From the NCBI GenBank assembly GCA_018697195.1, contig CM031878.1:3427884-3491883 (forward strand): DNA of 64,000 nucleotides, read 5' to 3'. Below the pieces are notes generated by a model, which worked only from the letters and a program-made list of their open reading frames with translations, ran no database searches and was not told the origin of the DNA. A program made the position numbers and the translations under genes. Of this stretch, positions 22,369 to 35,044 are shown in pieces; the stretch's first letter is position 1, and every line of letters begins with the position of its first letter. The DNA comes from Certhia americana (taxonomy: Eukaryota > Chordata > Aves > Passeriformes > Certhiidae).

Positions 22369-25300
22369 TCAAATGGACTTGGAAAGCCTCACAGCATGAT
22401 CCACTCTGGATGACTCTTAACATCTTTTAGAAGGGGACCAAGAGCAGATAAAATGACAAAAAATATAAGGCAAGCTCCAGAGATTTGGTTCAAGTGCACC
22501 CACCATAAAAGTTTAGTGAAGGATATTAAGAATAGATGAGTAAAACTAAGAGAAACAGAAATTGATCATGAATTACATCATTCTTCAAAAGGATGATAAA
22601 ATTTGGTTGGCTCAGAAAATGAAGGGGAAACATCAGAGAAGTTACTACTGCTGTGAGTATGCAAGATGGTTTAGGAACATTTTAACATAAACCAAATAAA
22701 AAGAGCACAGCACAGAATGTAAAACAGAGAGAGGAAACAATACCAAAACTCAGTAAAGTGAATAAGAAGTTTGTATTTCGTCTGCAGTACATCAGGTTTC
22801 TAATGAGAATCTGCTTGAAGCTGACTATAGAATAAGTTGGCTCCTTTCTAAAACTTCTTTAGACACTTAAAAGAACAAATCTCTCTATGGTCTTTTCTCT
22901 CCCTGTGCTGTGTATGCTTTAGGAACTGAAAACAACTCTTTTCAACAGAACACTTGGGGGAAAAGTAGGATGCTCAGCTTTGTACTTTTGGAAGGATAGT
23001 AACAAACCCCTCATTTGTATGCCTCATAACTAATATAAAAGATGGCATGATAGCTCCCTGCTGAAGATTTTAAATGATACTTCAAATATATAGTTTCATC
23101 TGGGAGAGCAGCTACCAGTTTGCTACCAGTGCATGCAGATCTTTCGCTGCTGGCTTTTTCCCTCCCACTGTGCTCAGGCCAGATGTTAGTGAAAAATGTA
23201 GGAACCTGTTTCTGCTCTCCAGTTTAGTTAATAGGGTGTTCACTGAATACTCCTAAGTCTTTATCTAGCAAAACTGGATGAAATCCAAGTTATCAGAGAA
23301 TACAGCAGGGATGTCTTTAAGGAGGCAGATGTTCAAAGGAGCACTTTGAAGAGTTTTTTGACCTGTGAGGAGTTGATTACCATGATGTGGATGAAAGATG
23401 AGAAGAAAAATAGATGAAACCACAAAGCCCAAGAGAATATGCTATACCCGCCAACAAAAAACTTCAGAAAAGCTTAAGTTATAGAAGCTGTAAAATACTG
23501 CTGTGATAAAAGTTCTGAGCCAGGATAGACCTTCAGGGACTGCAGAGAAATTTGAGAACACTCAGTACCATCTCTGTTCTTTCACCTGACAGAGATTTTT
23601 CATTCCACTTGTCGCTGTGTGACAAAAATCCTTACAGGGAACCACAGTGGTTCAAATAGATGGGACAGGAAAAACCATATTGTGTCACAAAAAGATCTTC
23701 ACTTTTAATGGATAAGGAGATCTGACTAGTTTGAAGATTGCCACCATGAGTTATATCTTGTAAATTAAGAACAAGTTTGAGGACCACTGTCAGAAGCCCT
23801 CAGTTCACCTTGAACTTAGATCAGTGTCAATTATTTCACTGATGTACAAGTAACTGTGCTGTTTGTCAGCCTGATACTAAAGGAACTTGTCCTCCTTGGT
23901 CAGCATCTTCCAGACACTGCACAGAACCTGCAGCCCCATGTATTTGTCTGCTGCCAAATGGTTCACCAGCAGTGAGTGAGTGCTGAACCTCAGGCTCTGC
24001 CTTACAAAATTGCTGTTGGCCACTTGTGGGTCTCACCCAGTTAGAGCCTGGAGGAGGAATTTCATCCATCACATCCCTGTGGGCTGCAGCAGGTCCTTTC
24101 CCCTGGAGTAGGTGTGAACAGGAGCAGGAAAGCCATCACCACTGGGAAGGTGTCTGAAGGCACATGCAATTTCCATCCATCTTTGAGCTGTGCTGATCAA
24201 ACAGGGACCAAGAGCTCTTCTTGACTTTTTTTTTTTTTTTTCCCTTCAGAAAGCATTAGAATAACAGAGTTAAATAAAATTTACAAATTTTTACCATTTT
24301 AGAACTGTATATGTTCTTTTTTATCTTGCCGAGATGAAAAACCCTGCTCTTTTTATCTTGCACAGCCCCTATGCTCTGCATAGAGCCCAGGCACTATGTG
24401 ATTGTTTTCTCACTGGAAAACATATACCTTATAAACTACAAATGTTCTCAGACACACACATATATATATTCCATTCCAAATGCACACTGTATTCCAACCC
24501 CAGAATTTAATCTGTGCCCATCTATCATGTAGCCTGCATCTGAAGTGAAATAGTAAAATTAGGGTGATTTTTTTTTTTCCACATATTTGTACTACCAGAG
24601 GAAAAAAGAAGGGTCATATGCTTCATAATTTCACTGATCACACCCACAGCATCTATTTTTTATGTGCCCTATTGCATATCTTTCAGTCATTTTTTTTCCT
24701 AAACATAGAAACCATAATACTCTTCTTTTCACTGCAAAGAAATTCAGAAAAAGTTACTTAAATTAAATGTACCTAATGTGGCCATATTTGACTAAAATAA
24801 GTACTAAATTTGTTCGTAGTGCATCAAATTTGGGTTCTAATAATTCATGGTGAAGACGAACAAGCTATTGGCGCTTGGTGGAGTGCTTGCATGTGACTTA
24901 TCCTAGGTATTTTTAATCTCTGCAAAAAAAAACTATGCCAGTGAGGGAGAGGAGTCTGCTGGGATGACTTTGAGTATGTACATTAATCAGCACTAGCAGA
25001 AAAAAGTAAATAGAGGTTCAATATTTGGCTAACTTCCAACAGTTGAGACAGATTAGATGGTAGGCAAGGCTTGCAAGGGAACTGGTAAAGGCCTTTACAT
25101 TTAGGTCACCTATATTTAGACAAGATAAAGCACTATGTCTTGTCCTACTAAGAGCTGTCCCAGATTAATAGATCATTTCTCTCCCCAGCTTTCACATTTC
25201 TGCATAGGACTGCTGTGCTGCTACCTACAAAACAATGCCTGGATTTGAAACAAGTTTGAGTATGATTTAACAAAAAATAAATTGCATTTATCTTTAGAAA

Positions 25301-26200
25301 ATGATAAGATGGAAGGGGTAGGGGTCTACCTCACTTCGACCAATTCATAGTATATTTTGTGGTATATTTTTTGTATCAGTTTCTGGGTTTAAGCACTTGC
25401 AGTGGCTTTGCTAATAGGAGTATCATTTAACATGGGTTTCCCTCTTAAAAGATGAGACTTTGTTTAGATCCTCCTCTGCTATATTTCCCAATCCTTTACC
25501 TTGATTAAAGGTTTATAATACAACAGAACATATGTTTCATGCTACATCCAACTCTTTTTCATACTGCATCCAATAGATGACCCTTTACTGGTGAAGCCAA
25601 AGCAGAATTCCCAGAAAGAAAAGACATTCAGGTATGTTGTCTATCCTCCTTCAAACACTGTTCAGTAGAAACCACTTGAGTCTGAAGTTATAGCTGAGAA
25701 ATCAGCAATCTTCAGTTGAGACTCTTCCATGAAATTGTTCTGGAACTTGCTTTTGAACCTGTAAACTTTGGCATCAAAGCAAAGTATCTGGTTAAGTAGC
25801 ATAAGGCCCTCCTCAGAAACCTTGAGAAACAAATGATTTTTCTCTTTTCATCTAATTTCAGAATAGACACAAATGTTGTATAAGTTCACAAATTTCTCTG
25901 CAGAAAACAGCATCTGGACCACTAGAGTTTGATTGCCATTATTAAATGTGGGCTTTTCTTGCTTCTTGAGGGACACAAGGCATTTGTCTTTCTGTGGAAG
26001 AACACCACACCCTGGGGTATGCCAATAGGATTCTTGGGCAGGTAGGTTTGTGTGAGAACACAGGGGACAAACAAAACCCCAACATATGAAGGTGTTTCAT
26101 TGTGTCCTACTTGCATGGGATGATTCCTGACCCATGCCAATGTCCAAACAGTGCCAAACCCAACTGAGAAGGTGTTACCATCAAAACACTGAGGGGAGAT
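22369..26200. other. Intergenic, no gene recognised
   Basis: No exon, RNA gene or mobile element could be assigned. A GC-richer patch at about 23860-24150 carries a 68-codon open frame on the - strand that looks like no known family. A T16 run lies at 24226-24241 and a short CA/TA stretch near 24455. The remainder is AT-rich single-copy-looking sequence. Confidence 0.65.
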
Positions 26201-26412
26201 AGATCACAGAATCCTGGAGTGGTTTGGTTTGAAAAGGACATAAACAATCTCCTCATTCTGAGCCCCCTCCCATGGGCAGGGAAATATTCCACTGGACCAG
26301 GTTGCTCAGAGCCAAACCTGGCATGGAATGTTTTCAGGGATGGGGCAACCACAGATTCTCTGGGCAACTGTGCCAGGGTCTCACCACCCTCACAGACAGG
26401 CCCATATATATC
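26201..26412 (-). mobile_element. CR1 LINE 3' fragment
   Basis: The + strand reads 'gatcacagaatcctggagtgg', 'cccatgggcaggga', 'ccactggaccaggttgctcagagcc', 'ttttcagggatggggcaaccaca', 'ctctgggcaactgtgccagggtctcaccaccctcacag', matching the reverse complement of a CR1 3' end. It is 5'-truncated. Confidence 0.93.
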
Positions 26413-26802
26413 CACCCACTCTGTGTCATGGGGCCATATTCTCTAACACTCTAACACTTTATTCACTATCAAAAAACCCAAACTGTTTCTTTTCCCACTG
26501 CAAAGGGAATAAGCTATCTTGGATAAACCTTGAATAAACCTTGAGTGCTTGAGTGATGTGTGTGCAGGACCACAAAATCATTACTGACTTATATCCAAGT
26601 GACTATACTATGCCAAAGATTTTCATGAGTCTTTTTTTGCCTTGTAAATACAAAATAAATTTGAGAGAATTGTGGCAGCTGCTCTGAGATGTGATAGAAG
26701 TTCAGCTACTATGGACCATCAGGAAGAAAGATGAGTAACCTTTGAGTTTGCAGTTTAAAAATGAATACTATAGTGTCTAGAAGAAGCACTGCATTGAACA
26801 AC

Positions 26803-26870
26803 TTTTTTTTTTAATGTGGCCTTCTCCAATGGGGTTTTTTTTTTTTTTAATGTGGCCTTCTCCAATGGGG
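26803..26870. repeat. Two-copy tandem duplication (~34 bp unit)
   Basis: The word TTAATGTGGCCTTCTCCAATGGGG preceded by a T run occurs twice in direct succession (26803-26834 and 26835-26870). The two copies are identical apart from T-run length, so the duplication looks recent or is slippage-related. Confidence 0.93.
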
Positions 26871-27154
26871 AAAAATATTTGAAGCAGTTACTCAATTACT
26901 TGAATGGATCTTGAGGTCCTGCTCCACACTGGCTTTGGATCACTCTGCATGATTTTCTCTAGTTATATTTATTTTCCCTTAGTTCTAATTGCATCATCTG
27001 AGGCAACTGAAATTAAAAATGTAGCATTAGTTGTGTGGGTTGTATAATCCAAGCTTTAGTAGTGTTTCAGAAATCCTCTCCAAACTCTGTTTTCTAGGGC
27101 TTTTTCAAATCCAGTTATAAAATTATCAGGAACTTCATTGTAATGATCACTTTT

Positions 27155-27257
27155 TATAGGATCACAGAATTACAGAATTGTTTGGGTTGGATGGAACTTT
27201 AAACACCATCCAGTTCCAACCTCCTTCCATGAGCAGGGACAACTTCCACAGGACCAC
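27155..27257 (-). mobile_element. CR1 LINE 3' end (first part of a probable split copy)
   Basis: The + strand starts 'ggatcacagaattacagaattgtttgggttgg', then 'aacaccatccagttccaacctccttccatgagcaggga', ending 'acttccacaggacca'. It includes the true CR1 3' terminus. The expected next part of the element ('ggttgctc... cagggatgggcagcc') is absent here, but its continuation appears at 27901. Confidence 0.9.
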
Positions 27258-27421
27258 AATTTTTGTGGAAGGTGTTCTTTTCTCAGAGGTCAGATCAATA
27301 GTCTAATAAGATCACTGTCCAATAAAATAAAAATGTTCTCTGCTATTTACCCCCAAAGTACCTTAAAATACCCCAAACATGTAAACAACATAAATATACA
27401 AGTGTCATAAAATAGCAAGAA

Positions 27422-27453
27422 GTTTGTTTTTGTTTGTTTGTTTATTTGTTTGT
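27422..27453. repeat. (GTTT)n microsatellite
   Basis: An imperfect run of TTTG/GTTT tetramers. It lies between the two CR1 parts. Confidence 0.9.
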
Positions 27454-27900
27454 TAAACAAATTAGGAATTAAACCAGGATATTCAGGTTTAATCAGTTCT
27501 TGATTTTTGAACTACTTTAATAGGAAACCATTTTTGAAAAATGAGGGAGGACAGTAATATTAAGTTTTTAAATTGGTTTCTTGAAGGTTTTCTGTGACGA
27601 TACCTTGTTCAATGAAAATTTGCCTTTGTTTTAATGTAGAGTTCATTAATTCTGCATTCTGATATATGTGATTTTAAGACCCTAATTTTTGCAAAACAGA
27701 TATAAAAATTACAAATGTGAAGTTATATATTCATGAAGTCGGTATATTAACTAGAAATCTGTTAATTTTTGACTGATTATTTTTTTTAAATTATAAGGAA
27801 CATTCTGCATGGTTCTTTTTGTATCCAGTTCAAGTTTTATCTAGTAAATATTAGAGAATTTTAGTTTTAGTGTTCCATTGAAACTAACAAAGTGGTAGAA

Positions 27901-28018
27901 TACTCCCAGGGATGGGCAGCCACAACTTCTCAGTGCCAGAGTCTCCCCACCCTCACAGGGGAGAATTTCTTCTTAATATCCAATATAAATCTATTCTTCC
28001 TTAGCTTGAGGATATTCC
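27901..28018 (-). mobile_element. CR1 LINE internal part (second part of a probable split copy)
   Basis: 'actcccagggatgggcagccacaacttctc', 'tgccagagtctccccaccctcacaggg', 'gagaatttcttcttaatatccaatataaatctattcttccttagcttgag' match the reverse complement of the CR1 3' UTR about 150 bp in from its end. This piece has no CR1 3' terminus. Since CR1 copies are truncated at the 5' end, a piece without a 3' end is best explained as the remainder of the copy that begins at 27155. Confidence 0.88.
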
Positions 28019-28228
28019 AGTGTTACTCTGCTAAATCTGGTGTTCAAAGTGTGTTTCTAAACTTTAATCAAAGCATAAAAAGTGCTGGGAGATGAACAAT
28101 GATATTTAAAGGCCAACCCTGAGAAATAATTGAGCTAGTTAACTGAAAACAGTGTTTATTGTTTCTTGAAATGGACTGAGAAGAGCAGACTGGGATAACA
28201 AATGAAGATTGCTCTTGATTCAGGGTCT

Positions 28229-28233
28229 ATAAG
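28229..28233. repeat. Left target-site duplication ATAAG
   Basis: The five bases ATAAG directly precede the terminal TG of the LTR at 28234. The same five bases directly follow its terminal CA at 29232. Confidence 0.75.
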
Positions 28234-29232
28234 TGTCTTGGTTTTGGAAAGACAGGGACCAAAGAAAAGGGAAACTTCCCTTGGAGTTTGTTATAATTCC
28301 AAAATTGAAAGAGAGGCCTTAGGCAACGATAAGGAGGGTAGGAATAACAGTTCTTTACTAGTTAGTCTAACAAGATAAATAAACAATAATTACAATATTG
28401 ACAACAAACAGAACTAGANNNNNNNNNNNNNNNNNNNNNNNNNNNNNNNNNNNNNNNNNNNNNNNNNNNNNNNNNNNNNNNNNNNNNNNNNNNNNNNNNN
28501 NNNNNNNNNNNNNNNNNNNNNNNNNNNNNNNNNNNNNNNNNNNNNNNNNNNNNNNNNNNNNNNNNNNNNNNNNNNNNNNNNNNNNNNNNNNNNNNNNNNN
28601 NNNNNNNNNNNNNNNNNNNNNNNNNNNNNNNNNNNNNNNNNNNNNNNNNNNNNNNNNNNNNNNNNNNNNNNNNNNNNNNNNNNNNNNNNNNNNNNNNNNN
28701 NNNNNNNNNNNNNNNNNNNNNNNNNNNNNNNNNNNNNNNNNNNNNNNNNNNNNNNNNNNNNNNNNNNNNNNNNNNNNNNNNNNNNNNNNNNNNNNNNNNN
28801 NNNNNNNNNNNNNNNNNNATTCCGAGGGTTCACAGTGGCTGGAGCTGTTGGAAAAAAAAAAAAGTGTCCCGGCTGGCAGGGGCTGTAGAAACAGCGTGGG
28901 GAAACCTCGAGCAGAACTGAAGAAACCATGGGTGCAGGGCAGGGAGGAGATGGGTTCCCAAAATCCCAGGGGACACACGAAGAGACCGGTGGTCCGACGG
29001 AGTCCGAGGTGAAGGGAAAAGTCAGAGCTCTCCGCCTCGCCGAGACGAGCAGCCCTGGCCGTCTTCCCCAGAGCAGAAAAACTGCCCCGAGCGAAGTGGA
29101 ATCAATGTCTCTGCCTTAGCTGCTTCCTTTGTTTCACCCTGAGCACCCATAAGTACCGAAAAGCACCCAGCCATTAGCTTCTTAGCAACTTCTGGGAAAA
29201 AATTCTATAAGAAATCAACCCAACCCCCAACA
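28234..29232 (-). mobile_element. ERVL-like LTR (apparently solo), interrupted by the assembly gap
   Basis: On the + strand the element starts TGTCTTGGTTTTGGAAAGAC and ends ACCCCCAACA, giving TG...CA termini, with a 5-bp ATAAG duplication on both sides. The start, and the 'gaataacagttctttact' text about 110 bp in, match my memory of abundant passerine LTRs of the ERVL class, and 5-bp duplications fit that class. The - strand is the likely sense: there AGTAAAG (28353-28359) would be a weakened AATAAA, followed by the AAGACA end. Bases 28819-29150 are GC- and CpG-rich, as a U3/R promoter region can be. The middle is hidden by N, so a longer provirus cannot be excluded. The short open frames inside are not genes. 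Confidence 0.75.
28419..28818. other. Assembly gap (400 N)
   Basis: Exactly 400 undetermined bases. It falls inside the LTR next to its GC-rich part and an A12 run, both common causes of gaps. Open frames that run through the N have no support. Confidence 1.
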
Positions 29233-29237
29233 ATAAG
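29233..29237. repeat. Right target-site duplication ATAAG
   Basis: Copy of the pentamer found at 28229-28233, immediately after the terminal CA of the LTR. Confidence 0.75.
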
Positions 29238-32200
29238 GCAGAGAATTCATCCAAACACAGGCCCAGATTCATGCATCTGAGATGGTTCCAGACCTCTACT
29301 ATACCCAGAGCCTGGGCATACACCAAGCTAAGACAACTATGAAAGTTATTAGAACATAACTATAATATGCAACAAAGGAGTTGGGCAAGCAAATTCATTA
29401 CAATGAATTTGTAATTCTAAATTCCACGGCGAAAATGGAATATTTGCTACCCTCCAGTTCACATGCCTTGACTTGGAGCATGGTAGTTCCATTCTGCAGA
29501 TTCTGTCAAAGTTTCAAAAGATGTAACCTGGCTGAGCATCCTCCTAAACAGAAAACCATAAACAGTTAGATCTGAAAATGAAGATTAGAAGCATTTTTTA
29601 AGGATGGTGCTGCCTGTTATAAAAGCATGTTTCATTTTTATCAGGTCTCTGCTGTAATTAAGGAACTGACCACTGCAAGCAGTTACATAAAACCACTATC
29701 TCACTGGAGCAGTAAAAATAATGTTGCCAAGGTGATTCTGTTTTTTGTGATATTCTAAACATATGGTGAGACAAAAACACTATAACACAAAGGCTTAAAT
29801 CTTGCTGGGCACAAAGGCTTCATTTCAACTCTCAGCTGAGAAACTGGGACTTTCATTACTATGATAATTCCAGGTAAGAGGGCCAAAAATAGTTGATTTT
29901 CCTGCAGACTTAAAAAATAAAAATTCTTAAACAACCTGGAATATCTTAGTACAGCAGCAGGTTTTTATGAAGATAGTGTTCATTAACATATTTGCGTTAC
30001 TGTATGCTTCAGTTAAAAAAAAGATAAAAATTCCAAGTTATGTTGGATTCAGATCAAATCATCCAGGCAAGCTTCCAGAGAGTGGGCTGTTTCCCAAATG
30101 ACAGTAATTTCATTAGTATATTTCCTGCAGCTCATCCAACATGCTAAACCAAGCACTTGGTAGTAGATGATGCTGTCTAAATATTTTGTGCTCCTATAAC
30201 AAGGGTTTGATAAGTGATTTAACTCTGTTTTCACCAAACGAAATAGGTGATTTCCTCTTAACACCAGTGTGAAAGGCAGGTGCTTTATGGAACTGCAGTT
30301 TATAAAGCTTCCTATGACTGGATATGTTTTGAGGTTGTTTTTTATTCATCATCTCTTTTTAAAGGGGAGAAGAGCAGCCAAAAGTGGACACTGGACAGGT
30401 GTGACACAGCTTTAAAAGGGTAAAAAAATGTTGCTTAAAAGAATCCAAGATTTTATTTCTGGGCCACAGAAAATAAGGACTATGTTAAAGAAATTAGGCA
30501 CCAGGAAAAATTAAGTGAGGAAAATTCACGAGGACATTGGCAAATTTTAGCATACTGTCGCAATGTCAGAAGCTTTGTGTCTGAAAAGGTCAGAAACCTG
30601 TGCAAAGAGCTCTTTATAAAAGTCCATCTGTTTCCTGTCTATTTCAGCCTAAAATCTTTACCACAAGTTCAACCTTTTTTCTTTCTTGTTAATTTTCCTC
30701 TTGGGAGTAAAACAAGTAACATCAGTTCTTCATGTTATCGATGTCATTTTCATCATTATTTCCTTAAATTCTTCATGAGTTTATAATAATTTATTTTCCT
30801 GACTCTAGCTCTACCTGATAACTAAGGAACTGCATTATCATGGGAATTTGCATGCTGGGGTTCAGTTGAGCACCCAAATGTGTCTATCTGTGCATCTCTG
30901 TTGTGGTGAGTCCTTAAACGTGAGAATATGAAAGAGAATTTTGGGAAGAAAGATGAAACTCAGCATACTTTTTGTCATTGTAAACAATCTTTCAGAAGTG
31001 ATCTATGTGTTTTATAAGCCTTAGCTGTAGAATATCCACAGTTAAATATGCCTTCATGTATTGTCAGATGTGGGACCAGAAAGGCAAAATAATAGTGATC
31101 TTAAGCCATAGATTCTCCACCATGTGAAGTCTAATAAATCTTTTCTAAATAGTTTTATTATTTTGCTCTGTGAAGCACTTCTGCACATTTTTTTAATAAA
31201 TTATTACAGAAAATTGGCATCCATTTTGAAATTCTGTGTGTCAGTACAATTTATAGAGCAAAACTTCATAGTAATTAACAATAAATTGAAAAATGCTGAG
31301 AAAATTCAGTTTTCTCATCACCTTAGCCAAACATACTATGGTTCTATAGTCCAAAAACACTCTAATATGTATTTTATTATCTTCAATGCTGATACAAATA
31401 ATTATATGGAGTCAGATCTCTTAGGACTTCCAAATTTCAGCCTCATTTTGTTGAGTCCAAAATGTTCAATAACCTTGATTAAATGCCAGCAAGGGATCTG
31501 AGTCTGAGACATCACATAATAAAGCTGAGTCAAATATTAGTTGTGTGCAATCCTGGTTCACTTTGCACCACTTTTGGGAATGTTTTAAACTATTGCTGCC
31601 CAGTAATTTCTACAGCATTGCTAAGACCACTCCATTAGCATATTTCCAAAACTGGATCCCTAGGATTGTGGAGAATGTACAAAAGTTCCTGATTTGCATT
31701 TTATTTTAAGGAGGGCAGTTCAGTTCCATTCGCACAGAGTTTATATTCTGAGTATGACTGGTCACAAAACATTACAGTTATTTTTTTCCCATCAGTAAAC
31801 CTGGGCTTCAAAGGAGGGGAAGGAAATGCAATCTCCTTGACCATGAAGGATTGTCATGGTGGTGGCAGGAATGTGAAATCTCTTGTTTTCCTAACAACCA
31901 TTTGGGGTTTTTTTTTTGTTTTTTTTTTTCTCCTATCATCCTATTTTGCTGCTTTTCATTATAGCTAACAAAACCCATGATCAACAAGCAAAATGCCATC
32001 AAGATAAGTAAATGTTAGGTTAAGTTAAAAATATTTTAATATGCATTGTCTGTGTCTATCATAGAAATTGAGATGAGATGGGAAATATTCATGGGCACTG
32101 AAATGTAATTTTCTATGCTACTGATCTGACAAAATATTTACCAGCTTGCTTTATTTCAAACACCTTCCCTAAGTAACTCTCAGACATCATTTGGTAATTA

Positions 32201-33057
32201 GAACAATTCAAGGACCTTTCCCTGTAAACAATTAACCTGCTGTCTCCCTGTTTTTGAAATTTGATCAATTTCTTGGCATAGGGATAGGGTATTTGGTTGC
32301 TGTTGACCTCCATGTCCTAGAATATTCTCATGCACACTCAGTATATGGTATTGGATTGACCTGAAATTCTTTAATTCTGAACCCTTCTTTACTTCAGCTC
32401 TTCACATCCACTTACAAAGCAAAACAAAATGTCTGTCTCTGAAGAAGGATCAGAAGCAAGGAGACTTTCTGCCTTGTCAATTTACTTTCTGACATTGTTT
32501 GACATTGGTAATTAATCTCTTAATTCCTTCCAGGGCAAAAATGAATGAACAGATGAAAAATTTCATCGCATACAGATAATCTTTTTGGACTGCTCATTGG
32601 AGCAGTGTCTGGTGTCAATAAAGAGCAGATCTTAAAGTGTAGCTAAACCTCAGCTAGAATACTGGCAGACTTTCTCACTTCTCCCTGCCAATTTAATTTG
32701 ATGAACCTTGTTAAAATTTCTCTATCTAAGGTACCCACTCTTTTGACAAATATGGTTGCGATTTGGCAAATTGATTTATAAGTTATTAAAGCAGCAGGTA
32801 AATCAAAAAAGAAATAGACACATGCAGTCATGCAGAGCTGGGCCACACAAGAACTGTTTTAATTAGAAAATCTAGCAAATGACAAATCCTCTTACAGTTT
32901 TTATTATCTAGCATATTCAGAGCCTTTTATTCCAAGACAATAACACCAAAGATTTCATTAGCTGTTTTAAAAAATGAAAGTTAACATGTCACTGGTGAAT
33001 TTAAATGTTGTCTTTTATTTTATGGTTTGTACAGCAAAAAAATTAATAATAAAAAAT

Positions 33058-33082
33058 AAAAAAAAAAAAAAAAAAAAAAAAA
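33058..33082. repeat. Poly(A)25 tract
   Basis: Twenty-five consecutive adenines preceded by AAAAAAT. The next ~20 bases continue as an A/G-rich stretch. Simple sequence. Confidence 0.93.
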
Positions 33083-35021
33083 GAAAGAGAAAGAAAACAA
33101 TAGTGAAAAAATCTTGCCCCGTCACATATTTTTTTTGGCAATCTACAAATGAAGCTCACAAACATCTTCAACTTCTAGTTCTGGATAGAATCTCTGACGC
33201 TAAGTGATGTAGAATATAGTACATAAATAACTTCAATATTCTGTCACACTGTTCACATCCTATTGAAGCTCTTTATAAAGATTTGTCTTACTCTGGGACT
33301 TTAGTGTTAATGTGAGTAATTTTGGCTTTCTTGAACTGTATCTGTTTTTCTGGTTCCCTCCAAACTGATGAAACCATAGGCAAAGATGCCAAAATCAAAT
33401 GATGACTAACATTTCAATTTGAACCTAAAATTTCAGAAGTTTTGTGAGATCAGACATTAAGAGCAGCAGAAATAAATTCACAAGAGTAATCTCCATCATC
33501 ACACAGATTTATATACAGTAAGACTCTGGAAACTCAAGGATTTTTATAAAGTATTTTATAAACATTAATTAATCACATCTCACTGGAACAGCTCTGTGGA
33601 GGATGAATTATTAACCTTCAGTTTACACATGGGTGAACAGGCACTTCACTTTAATTTCTCTCCTCCATGGCAAATTATACTTGTGTTCCAGTATACTCTG
33701 AATTATCAGGAAGGCTTCAAGCCATTACAAGACTGTTTGCTCCCTTTTCATTTTTTGGGGGTTTTTTGTGCTTTCTTTTTTTACTCATTTTTGTTTGGTC
33801 TGTTTTTTCAGTACACCCTCACCCCTCCCTCCACATTAGTTCTTTTTGCAACAAGAAATCTTGCTCCTGGGGTTCTGCTGGTTCATATGAGGAAGACAAT
33901 CCATTTCCATCATGTCTGCAGTTTAGAAACTGGTTTACTGTGTTTTGAAATTTTGCATGCAAGTTCTACTTTTTCAGGCATTCAGTCATGTGTCTCTGGT
34001 AGAATTTAACCAGACCCGCAGTTGTCTATCTCTGCCTGTGGACTAACTATGTAAGACAGAAAATGATCTGTAAAATGCTTGTAATTGGGTATGAAGAAAA
34101 ACATATGGAAGAAAATGAAAGAAAATAATAAAATTTCAAGAAAAGAAAAAAAGTTGACACAACACATTATCAACTCCACCGGGAAAAAAAAATTAAAAAA
34201 AAGTACTGTTACCAGAATTATTTGTTGGGCTTTTTAATTCATGAGAAAGATGAAGACTTCTAGCTTTACAAGACTGAGAAACAGTGGTGAAGACATTCTA
34301 GCTTCTGACCTACTTCCATCTATGTAAGTAACCCAGAAAAAAGTAAATTTAATTCCTATTATTTCAATTTTCTAAACGTTTTTGAGGGGGAAAGTTAGGG
34401 GTTTGTGGGGGTTTTTTTGGGTTTTTTGGTGTTTTTCCATTACAAAAATAAATCTACTGGAAGGAATATATCCATTGTTGACTGGTCTGCTGGTTTATAT
34501 TAATAATAACTTCCTAATCTTCAGTCTAATTCATATGTGATATCACTGTCACAGTGAGCCTGGGACAAAATCTTTGAGTTCACTGTGCTCAGTAATAGAT
34601 AAAGCACTCAAAATGGCAAAACTTTGGAGACTGAATGCCAACAGAAATTTCAGTGGGAGTTTCTGACACCTGAAGTTGCCTGAATGAAAGCCAGGAAGAT
34701 CTGGGTGAAGTTGTATTTGTGTTGAGTCTAGATCTTGGTCAGGTATCTCCTGTCAGGGGTCTGCACATGGTGTCTTCAAATATCTCTTGAGTCACATGCA
34801 CCACTTTTAACCTCAGAAACAAATGCAAGTCTGACATTTCCCAGATGTGTCAGGCTAACTGTGAATGTGTAGAGCTCTTTTCCACTCATGTTGGGCATGT
34901 GTCCCAGATTCCAACATTTTTGGCAGCCGTATTGAATAACGTTTGCCTCACAGAGAAAAAAACATCCAGCCAAACTATAGAATCTCCATTTATGTCCAGT
35001 TGGCTTTTTCAGGTAGAGAAC

Positions 35022-35044
35022 AAAAAAAAAAAAAAAAAAAAAAA
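35022..35044. repeat. Poly(A)23 tract
   Basis: Twenty-three consecutive adenines with no upstream poly(A) signal. Simple sequence. Confidence 0.93.

Noticed and set aside
23866..24072. 68-codon ORF on - in a GC-richer patch
   Set aside because: No recognisable domain and neighbouring frames are full of stops. Kept only as part of the intergenic description.
28367..29012. Long ORFs of about 200 codons on both strands
   Set aside because: They run through 400 N. The real sequence on either side belongs to the LTR.
28928..29119. 63-codon CpG-rich ORF, possible first exon in a CpG island
   Set aside because: The CpG-rich part lies within the LTR bounded by TG/CA and the ATAAG duplication, so it is retroviral U3/R-type sequence rather than a host promoter.
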